Source: a virus. Taken from it: a DNA stretch of 64,000 bases. Shown here in pieces: positions 16,641-25,496 of the stretch. The stretch covers positions 1 through 64,000 of the IMG/VR virus record IMGVR_UViG_3300034355_001196. The stretch is one strand, 5' to 3'. Position numbers and translations under genes: made by a program. How positions within the stretch are numbered: position 1 is the stretch's first letter; each line of letters starts with the position of its first letter. The notes under the pieces are model-generated. The model was not told the DNA's origin. It saw only the letters and a list, made by a program, of their open reading frames with translations, and did not search any database.

Positions 16641-17909
16641 TTATTCTTCTCTTATTTTCCTAAACATTTCATCAGATGTTTGAGTTCCTACTGGCGGTGA
16701 AGTTTTCCCCATGTTAGACACCGAGTCACTTATCCATCGTCCAGCACTTGATGCTGAGTTAGAGATAGCTGAACTTAAACCGCCAGTTACACCAAATAAA
16801 GTATTACGAGTAGTATTGGTAATCTGACGTGAAGCTCCAAAGACAACATTTCGTGCTGCTTGTCCAAGAATTGGAATTTTGATGTTACCTACTATTCCAC
16901 TTGCTACTTGATTGACTGCTCCTCCTACAACACCTGATAACACATTACCTAACCATCCTCCACCTCCACCAAATCCTCCAGGACCGGCACTATCACCGTA
17001 CCAATGAGGAGAAGGAAAACCAATGTTTTGAACTGGGATTTCTGGACTAAACATATCAGACCCTGGAGCAGCATATTCTGAACGACCTGTGACTTGTGTC
17101 GGTTGTCCAATTGACAAAGCATCATAATCAAATCTTATAGTGGCATGGTTACCAACATCTCCACCTTCATTATCAGCAGAGTCATAAGAAATGTCAAGGA
17201 TACGTGGATTGACAAACCAAAAAGTATTCAATTGTGTAGCATGTCCAAAGTACTGAATAAGACGAATAGAACGAAATGGATTGATAGCATCATCAGGTAA
17301 AGCACCTCGCGCAGCAGAGTCAATCTGCGTTCCGTCACGTGATTTGGAAAAAGCCATACCACTGCTTTCCATCATAGCTAATGACTTTTCTGGTGTCCAT
17401 GAACGAGCCGCTGGTGAATGAGCACGAAGATAAGCAGCAAAGAACGCATGAAAAGTATCTGCGATATCGTCAATCAACGTCATTGACAAAGGTTCATGGT
17501 TGATTGTCTTCAAAACCTTTGTCTTATAGTTATACATATTGACAGCTTCATAATCAAAGTTCAATTTAGGTCTATCAATATTTTTGATAACATATTGAAA
17601 TACGTCTTTTCTTCCGCCTATCAGTTCAGTAAAGTTAGGATTCATTTCGAACAATACACGAAACATAAACCTATGTTTCGGTTGATACGTAATTAAATCC
17701 TGCGCATAGTTAGCAGGTCGCCATATTCCTTTTTGGTCTGGTCTAAAATGCGGGTCTAAACCTCCAAAACTCGAAGTCCTTGCGGTAATCATGTCAGAAA
17801 ATGGAGCACGAGTAAACTGGTCGACCGCTGCTCCAAATTTGTTATAAGCTGCTTGTTCGAGCTGTATCCCTGCTCCACTGACTATTTTGCTAAAATCAAT
17901 TGCTGACAT
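16641..17909 (-). CDS. Baseplate tube-initiator-like protein (T4 gp54/gp48 type)
   Basis: A 422-residue protein. Residues about 60-250 have the tail-tube-like core seen in gp54-type baseplate proteins (KHRFMFRVLFEMNPNF, VIKNIDRPKLNFDYEAVNMYNY, TKVLKTINHEPLSMTLIDD). The C-terminal 130 residues are Gly/Ser-rich and hydrophobic (GGFGGGGGWLGNVLSGVVGG), resembling a flexible tail. It lies directly before the tail tube gene, as expected for the protein that nucleates the tube. Which of gp48 or gp54 it equals is unsettled. Confidence 0.7.
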   Translation of the reverse strand: MSAIDFSKIVSGAGIQLEQAAYNKFGAAVDQFTRAPFSDMITARTSSFGGLDPHFRPDQKGIWRPANYAQDLITYQPKHRFMFRVLFEMNPNFTELIGGRKDVFQYVIKNIDRPKLNFDYEAVNMYNYKTKVLKTINHEPLSMTLIDDIADTFHAFFAAYLRAHSPAARSWTPEKSLAMMESSGMAFSKSRDGTQIDSAARGALPDDAINPFRSIRLIQYFGHATQLNTFWFVNPRILDISYDSADNEGGDVGNHATIRFDYDALSIGQPTQVTGRSEYAAPGSDMFSPEIPVQNIGFPSPHWYGDSAGPGGFGGGGGWLGNVLSGVVGGAVNQVASGIVGNIKIPILGQAARNVVFGASRQITNTTRNTLFGVTGGLSSAISNSASSAGRWISDSVSNMGKTSPPVGTQTSDEMFRKIREE

Positions 17910-17951
17910 TTATATAAGTTCCTTGTTTTCTGGTAATACATGTACTAAATG

Positions 17952-17960
17952 TATTTATCT
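17952..17960 (-). promoter_or_regulatory. Candidate late promoter for the gp54-like gene
   Basis: The minus strand reads AGATAAATA, 43 nt before the ATG at 17909, matching the spacing seen for terL and the sheath gene. Confidence 0.45.
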
Positions 17961-18000
17961 TTATTTGGAAAACTAATATTTACTAATAATATAAACAAAA

Positions 18001-18038
18001 AAGGGGAGAATACTTTATTGGTATTCTCCCCCCTTCTA
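18001..18038 (-). terminator. Rho-independent terminator after the tail tube gene
   Basis: On the minus strand, GGGGAGAATAC pairs with GTATTCTCCCC around a short loop, followed by TTTTTTGTTT. It lies 13-50 nt past the tube gene stop. It isolates the tube transcript from the gp54-like gene, which has its own late box. Confidence 0.85.
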
Positions 18039-18050
18039 TGAGTATGAAAC

Positions 18051-18644
18051 TTACAACAAGAAACCAGCTGTAGCATTTATACCATCAGTTCCAACTACGC
18101 CATTATTCAATTCTTGCCATGCATGGTCATATTTGATTGATAATTGGATTTGAACTTGGTCAGCTGACGAATAGTCAAGGTCTCCATAAGTTGCTTCTTT
18201 TATCCAAGCACCTTCCATTTTCCATTGTTCCGCAATAGCTTCATTACCATCAAGCATTTGAAGAACTACACCAAATTTGTAACCTGATGCAGTCGCTGCA
18301 GTATTCAAAAATTGACCTGAAGCATGGTCAGCACCAATCAAACGCTGTTGTCTTTCTAATTGAGCTTGAACAGCAGAAGATGCTAAACCTGTCAAGTCAT
18401 CTTCCAAAGTTACTTGGAAATCTGACCAAGAATGCTTTCCTGCAACAAATGAGATTGAATTGTAACGATGTAATGGGACTTCATCAAATGTTAATGTTGG
18501 ACGATTACATGTAACAACCTGTCTTGTTAGGTTTGTGCCGTCGTTCAACATACCTACGAATTGAACTTGAAATCTATTACGGTGTTTAGGATGAAGAATA
18601 CCGTTACCAGATAATGGTATCCCTGTTTGTGATAAAGTTGCCAT
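18051..18644 (-). CDS. Tail tube protein (T4 gp19 family)
   Basis: A 197-residue protein with the gp19 plan. It has an N-terminal HPKHRNRFQVQFVG strand, RQVVTCNRPTLTFDEVPLHRYNSISFVAGKHSWSD (target-joint-like loop, written here as two adjacent segments), and a C-terminal beta-sandwich strand VQIQLSIKYDHAW. T4 gp19 is 163 residues, so this has a modest insertion (around 95-125). It polymerises into the inner tube inside the sheath encoded at 39899-41863. A strong terminator follows. Confidence 0.85.
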   Translation of the reverse strand: MATLSQTGIPLSGNGILHPKHRNRFQVQFVGMLNDGTNLTRQVVTCNRPTLTFDEVPLHRYNSISFVAGKHSWSDFQVTLEDDLTGLASSAVQAQLERQQRLIGADHASGQFLNTAATASGYKFGVVLQMLDGNEAIAEQWKMEGAWIKEATYGDLDYSSADQVQIQLSIKYDHAWQELNNGVVGTDGINATAGFLL

Positions 18645-18704
18645 AAGTAAGCTCTCCTTTGAAATTGAATTATATATATAAAGAATTATATTTCTATATG
18701 AGAG

Positions 18705-18713
18705 TATTTATCA
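18705..18713 (-). promoter_or_regulatory. Late promoter for the tail tube gene
   Basis: TGATAAATA on the minus strand, 61 nt before the ATG. The same nonamer precedes the + strand gp13-like and gp14-like genes at 29539 and 35908. Confidence 0.5.
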
Positions 18714-18754
18714 TTAGAGCCTTCTAATTCTCGAAATATGTATGTAACCCTACA

Positions 18755-18762
18755 TATAAATA
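18755..18762 (+). promoter_or_regulatory. Late-type box before the endonuclease-like fragment
   Basis: A perfect TATAAATA on the + strand, only 7 nt before the ATG at 18769. If used, the message would be nearly leaderless, so the box may instead be fortuitous. Confidence 0.3.
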
Positions 18763-18768
18763 GAGTAT

Positions 18769-19080
18769 ATGGAAATCAAATCTCAAATAGAACAATCTTT
18801 ATTAGTATCTAATAAGAAAAAGTTGAACTCAAGAAAGACTGAATATCTTGAGTCTATTGACCCTGACTTATTCGAAAGTATTCTACGTGAGACACTTTTT
18901 CTTCCAAAAGAAGCTACACTTCATGAACGGATTTATTGCATATTGAATAATATTGATGATATGCCATTATGCCAGTTCTGTGGCAATAAACGGTCTTATG
19001 TATTATACAGAGGCTATAGAACAACTTGTGGAAAAGCAAGTTGTGGACTACATTTAAGATATCAAAATAAAGAGGGATAA
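18769..19080 (+). CDS. Truncated homing-endonuclease-like zinc-finger protein
   Basis: A 103-residue protein. The layout (EYLESIDPDLFESILRE, LHERIYCILNNIDDMPLCQFCGN, TTCGKASCG) is the N-terminal helical plus treble-clef zinc-finger part seen in large phage VSR/PD-(D/E)xK homing endonucleases. The nuclease domain is absent, since a stop follows at 19080. It is rightward, against the flanking genes, consistent with an inserted element that has decayed. Assignment is by motif impression. Confidence 0.6.
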   Translation: MEIKSQIEQSLLVSNKKKLNSRKTEYLESIDPDLFESILRETLFLPKEATLHERIYCILNNIDDMPLCQFCGNKRSYVLYRGYRTTCGKASCGLHLRYQNKEG

Positions 19081-19086
19081 AAACAC

Positions 19087-19296
19087 ATGAATAACTTTTC
19101 AGCAGAATATTTAGAAAAACTAAGTCAAGATTATGAATTCGTCGCAAAATCATTAGGGTTTTTTAAAGAAAACTATAACTTTTACGCCAGAGTAAACGGT
19201 CTCGACAATATCAATAATGCAATAGGAAAAATGGAAGCAGAGAAACTCGAACTTGCTGTTAAGATAGACTTTTTGACTAACTTGTTAAACTCTTAG
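19087..19296 (+). CDS. Small coiled protein, unknown
   Basis: A 69-residue helical protein (FSAEYLEKLSQDYEFVAKSL, IGKMEAEKLELAVKIDFLTNLL). It starts 6 nt after the preceding gene's stop and converges on the second paralog array, sharing four bases with the end of the gene at 19293-20042. It may be a remnant accompanying the endonuclease-like fragment. Confidence 0.5.
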   Translation: MNNFSAEYLEKLSQDYEFVAKSLGFFKENYNFYARVNGLDNINNAIGKMEAEKLELAVKIDFLTNLLNS

Positions 19297-20042
19297 AACT
19301 CTGCGTATTCATCCAAGTCATTTTCAATTAGTTCGCGTTGGCACGCAATGGCGTTTCGAGATTTAGCATACTTGCTTAGTATTTTGCATACTAAATCAAA
19401 TTCTTTAGCTTTAGAACCATCTGGGTCTGACTTCCATTGGTCAAAACTGGTTCTTTGTTCTATTGAAACCCAATGTCCTTTGATTTTGAATATTGATAAG
19501 ACAGGTTTTTTATAGGCAGCATCAAATCCAAGATAGATAGTATGAATTACTTCAACGTGATATTGAACCTCTTTGAGAGGAACATCACCAATGTCATATA
19601 GAACTAAGTCAAGACATTTTGTTTTTGCATCTCCAAATGTTTTGAGATTAGGACATTGAATGCTGAGCTTCCAATGTACTTGAGTATAAAGATAATCTAA
19701 GGTGGTTAAGTTCTTTGAGTCAATAACCATTTCATGTCTTATTGTATCAGGACAACCTTGAAGAGTAGTAAGACCATTTTCAACACCGGAAATAGTTTCA
19801 AAGTAACTCATAATTGAAAACTTGACAGGTAGTACGTATTGCTTACCATTATCTAACTTTAGACACGAAATAAAATATCCATGAGGCGCAGAAGTTGAAT
19901 AAGTACCATTCTTATTCCTCTTTACACTTCCTCTAAAGTAATCACTTACATTGACATTAACATATGCTGGATTAGACGGGTCTTGCCATGGAGCAAGGTT
20001 TTTGGCAGATGCTTCTGCTAGATATGTTTTAAAACTCTGCAT
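19293..20042 (-). CDS. Packaged-protein paralog B13
   Basis: A 249-residue protein, last of the second array. It starts MQSFKTYLAEA, the start most like T4 internal proteins. It belongs to a subgroup marked by NLAPWQDPSNP near residue 16, with leucine-rich pieces LTTLQGCPDTIRH and NLTTLDYLYTQV. Ends AIACQRELIENDLDEYAEF. It converges on the rightward gene at 19087-19296. Confidence 0.85.
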   Translation of the reverse strand: MQSFKTYLAEASAKNLAPWQDPSNPAYVNVNVSDYFRGSVKRNKNGTYSTSAPHGYFISCLKLDNGKQYVLPVKFSIMSYFETISGVENGLTTLQGCPDTIRHEMVIDSKNLTTLDYLYTQVHWKLSIQCPNLKTFGDAKTKCLDLVLYDIGDVPLKEVQYHVEVIHTIYLGFDAAYKKPVLSIFKIKGHWVSIEQRTSFDQWKSDPDGSKAKEFDLVCKILSKYAKSRNAIACQRELIENDLDEYAEF

Positions 20043-20688
20043 ATTCGTCTAAATCCTTTTCGATAAGTTCACGTTGAAAACCAATGACATCCTGTGTAGG
20101 ACGATGCTTTATCAGCATTTCGTCAATCTTATGATGTAAATCTCCAGACGATCTTGAATAGAGATACATATCAACGCTCATAGGTATTTTGCATAATGAC
20201 AAGATATGACCTTTCAGCTTTTGAATATCGTTAATGAATAGTTCTTGAACTTCTGGTCCTATGAGCTTGTCTAACCCGGTAAGACCAATGGAATTTTCTT
20301 GACAATTGATAGTTACTCTTTCAGTAATAACTTTGAATGATGGAACACCATCGAAAACTAATTCTGATTGACCATGAGCAATAGGATCTTCATCTTTATT
20401 ATTAAAATCATTAACTGTTTCTTCAACTGTTTGAATAATGTCATCATGTATATCCGGTAGTTCATGAATATAAGATGCCACAATCTTTGGTATTTTAGTC
20501 AAAATAGCTTCTTTATCAATATGAACTTCAGCTTGAGGATAGACAAACTTGATGTTTTTGACTATCCTTTGTCTAAGATTTTCTGATGGAAGATTTTCAA
20601 GAGAAAGGTCTACAACATATGTTCCACTACTAACTCTGCCTTGTGTCGTCATCGGTAATTCATTCTCAAATAGTTCTTTTATTTTCAT
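20029..20688 (-). CDS. Packaged-protein paralog B12
   Basis: A 219-residue member. I use the inner start MKIKELFENE (17 codons inside the longer frame), which gives the TAATG junction with the upstream gene. The middle is alpha/beta (TYVVDLSLENLPSENLRQRI). The tag reads VIGFQRELIEKDLDEYAEF: the usual Ala-Cys is Gly-Phe, as also in the gene at 21412-22056. Confidence 0.85.
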   Translation of the reverse strand: MKIKELFENELPMTTQGRVSSGTYVVDLSLENLPSENLRQRIVKNIKFVYPQAEVHIDKEAILTKIPKIVASYIHELPDIHDDIIQTVEETVNDFNNKDEDPIAHGQSELVFDGVPSFKVITERVTINCQENSIGLTGLDKLIGPEVQELFINDIQKLKGHILSLCKIPMSVDMYLYSRSSGDLHHKIDEMLIKHRPTQDVIGFQRELIEKDLDEYAEF

Positions 20689-21425
20689 TAAAACTCCGCA
20701 TATTCGTCTAGGTCTTTTTCGATAAGTTCTCGCTGACATTGTATAATACTAGAACTATTATACTTATTTAGTATTTTTAACACTTCTACTACTTCAGTTA
20801 GAGACGTTCCATTAATTGTCATAATTGAACCCCATGTCAATTTAGCATTACATTTCAACAATGATAACAGCGGTTTTTGTTTGATTAGGTGTAGAGCGGT
20901 GTTATAGAAACGAATTTGTGGAACTGCAAAATGTTTGTGTAAATCTCTAAGCGGTGCTTTCCCAATACTTCCAATTTTTAGTTCTTGTGCAATCGAAACT
21001 TTTCCACAATCAAAACTTTTCAAGTTAGGAGTATAGAGATATAACGAATCTTTGATAACTGGAGTACAATGTTCTAATGTTTCTAATGACGGAACACTTA
21101 TATTCAATTGGTCGCATGCATCAGGAATTCCCCAAAGTGATTTGAAATTTGAACCATCTGCAACATTTATTTCAAACTTCTTAGCAGTTCTGTACTTTAC
21201 CATGAGTGCAGTTTCACCATGACCGTATCCGCCAATGTCGCCATATACCCCATTAGGCGAATAGTCCGACTTAGTGACAGATACAGTTCCGTCTTTATTC
21301 ACTTTCCATCCAGACATATTAGCATAATTTTTCATATAGTACTGAACTTTCTCAGGGTCAGTAATATGCCAAGGGGCAAAATTGGTTGCTAACTTTTCAG
21401 CAAGATAAGATTTAAAATTCTGCAT
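20688..21425 (-). CDS. Packaged-protein paralog B11
   Basis: A 245-residue protein starting MQNFKSYLAEK, followed by the NFAPWHITDPE subgroup motif. The degenerate leucine-rich section includes SLWGIPDACDQLNI and SLETLEHCTPVI. Ends IIQCQRELIEKDLDEYAEF. It overlaps the upstream stop by 14 nt. Confidence 0.85.
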   Translation of the reverse strand: MQNFKSYLAEKLATNFAPWHITDPEKVQYYMKNYANMSGWKVNKDGTVSVTKSDYSPNGVYGDIGGYGHGETALMVKYRTAKKFEINVADGSNFKSLWGIPDACDQLNISVPSLETLEHCTPVIKDSLYLYTPNLKSFDCGKVSIAQELKIGSIGKAPLRDLHKHFAVPQIRFYNTALHLIKQKPLLSLLKCNAKLTWGSIMTINGTSLTEVVEVLKILNKYNSSSIIQCQRELIEKDLDEYAEF

Positions 21426-22056
21426 ATTCGTCTAAGTCACGTTCAATTAGTTCTCGTTGAAAGCCAATAGTATCTTTACTCCCATTATAGTATTTATGTA
21501 AAATGTCATTAACAATTTTAAGGTCGCTAAGTAATTCATCTGGACCATTTATCATGATGCTATCAAAACCTTTTACTTTTAGAAGCGATAGTATTCCAAT
21601 TGATTTAGCCGGTGCTTCAAAACGAATGTCCAATTGAAATGCACTTGAACCTTCTATTAGTTTTTCGATACCTTTAACAGACTCTTGGTTAGTATAGATA
21701 GTAGTCAAATGATTTTGAATGACCATCTTGAAAGCAGGTGGCCAATGACATTCAATATGACTGTAAGCGTCAACAGGTTCAAAGTGGTCAGTAACTATGT
21801 CATGTATATCACCTAAGAAATCAACAGTTTCAAAAAGATGTTGCGGAACATCGTGTATTTTGACAATTATTGAATCAAAAATAGAAGTGAACTCTATTGT
21901 ATTAGAAAGGTTGTATTCTTCCTTGATAAATTTTGTAATTAGGAATACTAGAGTTTTACGTTTGCCGACAGAAATAGGACCAGCAAAGTCAATTTGTACA
22001 TTGACAATTGGTAAGTGTCCAGCACTTTCTAATAAGTATTCTTTAAAACTCTGCAT
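21412..22056 (-). CDS. Packaged-protein paralog B10
   Basis: A 214-residue member starting MQSFKEYLLES. The middle is not repeat-like (VNVQIDFAGPISVGKRKTL, DSIIVKIHDVPQHLF). The second half has SVKGIEKLIEGSS and SIGILSLLKVKGF. The tag is TIGFQRELIERDLDEYAEF, lacking the Cys. Confidence 0.85.
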   Translation of the reverse strand: MQSFKEYLLESAGHLPIVNVQIDFAGPISVGKRKTLVFLITKFIKEEYNLSNTIEFTSIFDSIIVKIHDVPQHLFETVDFLGDIHDIVTDHFEPVDAYSHIECHWPPAFKMVIQNHLTTIYTNQESVKGIEKLIEGSSAFQLDIRFEAPAKSIGILSLLKVKGFDSIMINGPDELLSDLKIVNDILHKYYNGSKDTIGFQRELIERDLDEYAEF

Positions 22057-22837
22057 ATTCGTCCAAGTCGTTTTCTATTAGTTTACGTTGGCATCCAATA
22101 ATATCAGGGTTGTTTGACGCTAAGTATGTATTGACTATTCTAGTTGCTTCAACTAATTCTTCGTTTACTTTAGTTTTATCAGAAAAGTAAAGTTGAATAC
22201 CAAACATATTTCGTGTAGGCTTTTTAATTTTGAATATACTAAGTAATCCTTTTCCAACTAAAGTTTTTGCTGCGGCATTAGACAATGTTATGTTATTTAC
22301 TATTTTGAAATGTTGTCCGATAGTTCTAAACAATTCATAGTCAAATTCGTAGTCAAGCACTAATCTATGACATGTAATTTGACATCCTTGACCCCATTCT
22401 TTCAACTTTAGACAATCGGTCAATATCAATGCCTCTTTAACTTCACATGCAAATCCTTTGAATGAAGTAATTTGTGAAAGTTGTATGTTTAAACTCATTC
22501 CGACTTTATTAGGTCCATATTCTAATGTAGTCAATTTCCTAGTATTGAAATCTTTTATACTAACTCTACCTGGGCAATTGATATTGTTATACTTTACAAG
22601 TAGTCCAACTTCACCATTATCAACAGGTCCGATTTCACGAATAGCGAAGAATTGCTCTCCTCGAACAGAAATACTTCCATTCTTTAGGAATACGAATGTA
22701 GTTGGCAAATATTTATTTCCATAATGTTCAAGATAAAACTCATGAAGTACTTCCTTAGTTGCTTCTGGAGTTGTTGGGTGCCAAGGTGCCAAGTTCGTTT
22801 GCTTAGCTTCAGCAATAAAGTTCTTAAAATTCTGCAT
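22043..22837 (-). CDS. Packaged-protein paralog B9
   Basis: A 264-residue protein beginning MQNFKNFIAEA. Its FIAEA is identical to the cleavage-site region I recall for T4 internal proteins. The NLAPWHPTTPE subgroup motif follows, then LTTLEYGPNKVGM and ITSFKGFACEV. The start sits seven codons inside a longer frame and restores the 14-nt overlap. Tag IIGCQRKLIENDLDEYAEF. Confidence 0.85.
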   Translation of the reverse strand: MQNFKNFIAEAKQTNLAPWHPTTPEATKEVLHEFYLEHYGNKYLPTTFVFLKNGSISVRGEQFFAIREIGPVDNGEVGLLVKYNNINCPGRVSIKDFNTRKLTTLEYGPNKVGMSLNIQLSQITSFKGFACEVKEALILTDCLKLKEWGQGCQITCHRLVLDYEFDYELFRTIGQHFKIVNNITLSNAAAKTLVGKGLLSIFKIKKPTRNMFGIQLYFSDKTKVNEELVEATRIVNTYLASNNPDIIGCQRKLIENDLDEYAEF

Positions 22838-23492
22838 ATTCGTCCAGGTCGTTTTCAATTAGTTCGCGTTGGGCAGCAATAGTGTCATGGGATTTTGCAT
22901 ATTTATTTAGTATTTCAATCCAGTGTTCATTTTTTCCTAATACTGAATGTAATGATTTTATCTTCAACATACTCAACACGTTAGTGACTTCTCCTACTAT
23001 ATGTTCAAACCTGAACACTTGAGTATCAGGGAAATGTTTGTCAAAGTTGCTAAGTGAGATACTTTTATTACGTTTCAAATCAAATACTATGACTGGATAA
23101 TGTATGATAGTATTAGGATTGACCGGACCAAAGAACCATACACTTGGATTGACTTCATCTAGTGTCAATCCACCGCTTAGCTCACGATTAGAAAAATTCG
23201 CTGCTTCAGTCGCTATTTCTTCTAACTCATCTTGTACATAATGTCGATTGCTTAGTTTAATTTCAACTTGTAGATTGTCATCTCTATTGAAACCCCAATC
23301 AATATCTTTCATACCTAAATGACTTTTAAGATCGTTGACAAACTTTTCAACTTCATTATCAAAAGCATCGCGATTTCTATGATTTCCCATAGCTTCGCCA
23401 AAAGTTTCTTTGTTCTCTAGTTCTAAGACAAGCCATGGGAAAACAAATGGAGATTCATTTTCTTTTAGTAAGTATTGTTTAAAGCTCTGCAT
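22824..23492 (-). CDS. Packaged-protein paralog B8
   Basis: A 222-residue member starting MQSFKQYLLKEN. The non-repeat middle includes FPWLVLELENKETFGEAMGN and IDWGFNRDDNLQVEIKLS. The tag is TIAAQRELIENDLDEYAEF, with Ala in place of the Cys. The layout matches the genes at 24128-24832 and 26148-26834. Confidence 0.85.
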   Translation of the reverse strand: MQSFKQYLLKENESPFVFPWLVLELENKETFGEAMGNHRNRDAFDNEVEKFVNDLKSHLGMKDIDWGFNRDDNLQVEIKLSNRHYVQDELEEIATEAANFSNRELSGGLTLDEVNPSVWFFGPVNPNTIIHYPVIVFDLKRNKSISLSNFDKHFPDTQVFRFEHIVGEVTNVLSMLKIKSLHSVLGKNEHWIEILNKYAKSHDTIAAQRELIENDLDEYAEF

Positions 23493-24126
23493 ACTCGTCT
23501 AAATCCTTTATAATAAGTTCGCGTTGGCATTCAATAATATCGTTATTATTTTCAAAATGTCTATGAACAATCTTAAACCATTCTGGTTCATTACTCATTG
23601 CCCATTCAAGATTTTGAAGATTTGTCATTTTCAACAATCCTAATACTTGCCCAGTGACTTTAACCGCGGCACTTACGTATAAAGCCAAATCTTTAGGATT
23701 TATAGCTTTATGAATATCATGTAAAGATACTTCAGCACCACCATTTACTGTAAAGTTAAGAGCCACCTTAGGATGCTCAATTTTAAATGGGGGTATGATA
23801 TTAAAGATACTTACAAACTGTTCTTTTAACTTCAAGGGTTTAGTAATAATATCTTTGTAATAGTTATTTAGCAGACCAAGCAGTTTTTTGTCAAAAGCAC
23901 TAATACCTTCTGTACTACCTTCAGTTGCATTTGTGATTGGTACTTTAAAAGCAAATTCTTTATCTCGGTATTCTATAGAAACTATTCTATTCTCAAATTG
24001 ATTATGTAACAGATTGCCGATTGCATTTTCTATTGTTTCTGAAGTCGAGGGTAATGAAGAATTTGGTAGGTTACCGGGAACCTTACAATAAACATAATAG
24101 GTAATTCTTTGTGCGCCATTTGACAT
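23479..24126 (-). CDS. Packaged-protein paralog B7, start signal lost
   Basis: About 215 residues. The usual start position reads MRSYNMSNGAQ, so the MQSF start sequence is broken after four residues. I favour the inner ATG (MSNGAQRITYYVYCK), which has GGAG 7 nt upstream inside the preceding gene's last codons. This is the only member without a recognisable capsid-targeting start. The tag IIECQRELIIKDLDEYAEL is intact. Confidence 0.75.
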   Translation of the reverse strand: MSNGAQRITYYVYCKVPGNLPNSSLPSTSETIENAIGNLLHNQFENRIVSIEYRDKEFAFKVPITNATEGSTEGISAFDKKLLGLLNNYYKDIITKPLKLKEQFVSIFNIIPPFKIEHPKVALNFTVNGGAEVSLHDIHKAINPKDLALYVSAAVKVTGQVLGLLKMTNLQNLEWAMSNEPEWFKIVHRHFENNNDIIECQRELIIKDLDEYAEL

Positions 24127-24127
24127 G

Positions 24128-24832
24128 TTATAACTCCGCATACTCGTCTAAATCTTTTTCAATTAGTTCACGTTGACACGCGATGAAGTTTTTATCGGCG
24201 TCGAAATGTTTCATTACAATTTCATACCAAGGAGGTATCTTTTGAGAACGTGGCCAAATTGTAATATGCTTCAATTCTTTTAACTTTAATAATCCTAATA
24301 CATTAGAATTTATTTTATTAATCGCATTATAGAAAATAATTTTTTTGCAATGAGGCATTTTCTTATGAATATCTTTTAGAGATATTGAAGGAGAATGATC
24401 TAAGTAAAATTCGATATATGGCCAATCAGTATAAACATTTGGACCAAGTTGTTCTCTAAAAGATATGTATGTATTGTCTTCATCACGGTGAAATATATCG
24501 GTTCCTAAAAGCTCATCAACTATTTCAGTGCATTTTTTACGTATTTCTCTAACATGATTAGCATGTAAGTTAGTCTCATCTAGTTCATATGTAATAAGCA
24601 TTTCATCAGCTCCGAAAAAAGCTTCAACTTCATTATGTCCAAAGTAATCTTGAAGATGAGATGTTATCCATTTTTCGAAAGTAATATGTGGATTATCGTC
24701 ACCATCACCGTCAGTAATCCATTGCTCAACCTCAGACGTAAAGATACCAGTGCTAATATCAATGTACGCGTTAGTGGGAAGTTCATGATTAATAATTTCT
24801 TCTTTCAATAAGAATTCTTTAAAACTCTGCAT
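24128..24832 (-). CDS. Packaged-protein paralog B6
   Basis: A 234-residue protein starting MQSFKEFLLKEE. The middle is acidic with no leucine-rich units (VEQWITDGDGDDNPHITFEKW, VEAFFGADEMLITYELDE). The second half has SISLKDIHKKMPHCK and SNVLGLLKLKELK. Ends IACQRELIEKDLDEYAEL. A 14-nt overlap lies upstream. Confidence 0.85.
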   Translation of the reverse strand: MQSFKEFLLKEEIINHELPTNAYIDISTGIFTSEVEQWITDGDGDDNPHITFEKWITSHLQDYFGHNEVEAFFGADEMLITYELDETNLHANHVREIRKKCTEIVDELLGTDIFHRDEDNTYISFREQLGPNVYTDWPYIEFYLDHSPSISLKDIHKKMPHCKKIIFYNAINKINSNVLGLLKLKELKHITIWPRSQKIPPWYEIVMKHFDADKNFIACQRELIEKDLDEYAEL

Positions 24833-25496
24833 ATTCGTCTAAATCCTTTTCGATAAGTTCACGTTGACAAGCTACAATATCTTTTGACTCTGACCTTAAG
24901 TATTTGCTAATAATTACTTGAACATCTCGGTGTTCGCTTGAACATTGGCCAAAAAACAAAGCTTGAAGTTTTGGAATCTTTAATGCCCATAAGACACCAC
25001 CTTTCCATTGATTAGAAATTGTTAAAGTGCCATCTATGTATTCAAAATGTTTGTGAGCATTAGACCAATCAAGATTATGACACAAGCCTAATCCAAGGTT
25101 TCCATCAATTCGTTTTGAAATGCCATCTAACTTTGTTAGAAGTGGATGCGCACAGGTAGTCACGATAGCAGTTCTTCCATACATCTTATCGCCGGTGAAT
25201 GATACATCTGGTGGAAATCCTTCAAATGATGATAATCTATTGGCACCCAATTCAATCTGACCACACTTTATCATTTTGAAAGTTAGCTTACCGGCATCAG
25301 GTCCATCTTTAGGAATAAGAGTATTCTTTAAGTTCCAACGTCCATCAATTGATACCATACTATTAACAACGCTAAATTTCCCAAAGCTGACTGGCATCGG
25401 ATGTGATGCATACTTACCTTTACGAATCGCATTTATTTCGAGTCGTACAGCTTTATCTTCGGCAGTTTCTTCAGTTAGTAGTTCAGAGATTTTCAT
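24819..25496 (-). CDS. Packaged-protein paralog B5, leucine-rich
   Basis: A 225-residue member with the Alt-like start MKISELLTEE, unusual in this array. Repeats: LSSFEGFPPDVSF, LTKLDGISKRIDGN and DWSNAHKHFE, then GVLWALKIPKLQ. Ends IVACQRELIEKDLDEYAEF. An ATGA overlap joins it to 25493-26161. Confidence 0.85.
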   Translation of the reverse strand: MKISELLTEETAEDKAVRLEINAIRKGKYASHPMPVSFGKFSVVNSMVSIDGRWNLKNTLIPKDGPDAGKLTFKMIKCGQIELGANRLSSFEGFPPDVSFTGDKMYGRTAIVTTCAHPLLTKLDGISKRIDGNLGLGLCHNLDWSNAHKHFEYIDGTLTISNQWKGGVLWALKIPKLQALFFGQCSSEHRDVQVIISKYLRSESKDIVACQRELIEKDLDEYAEF

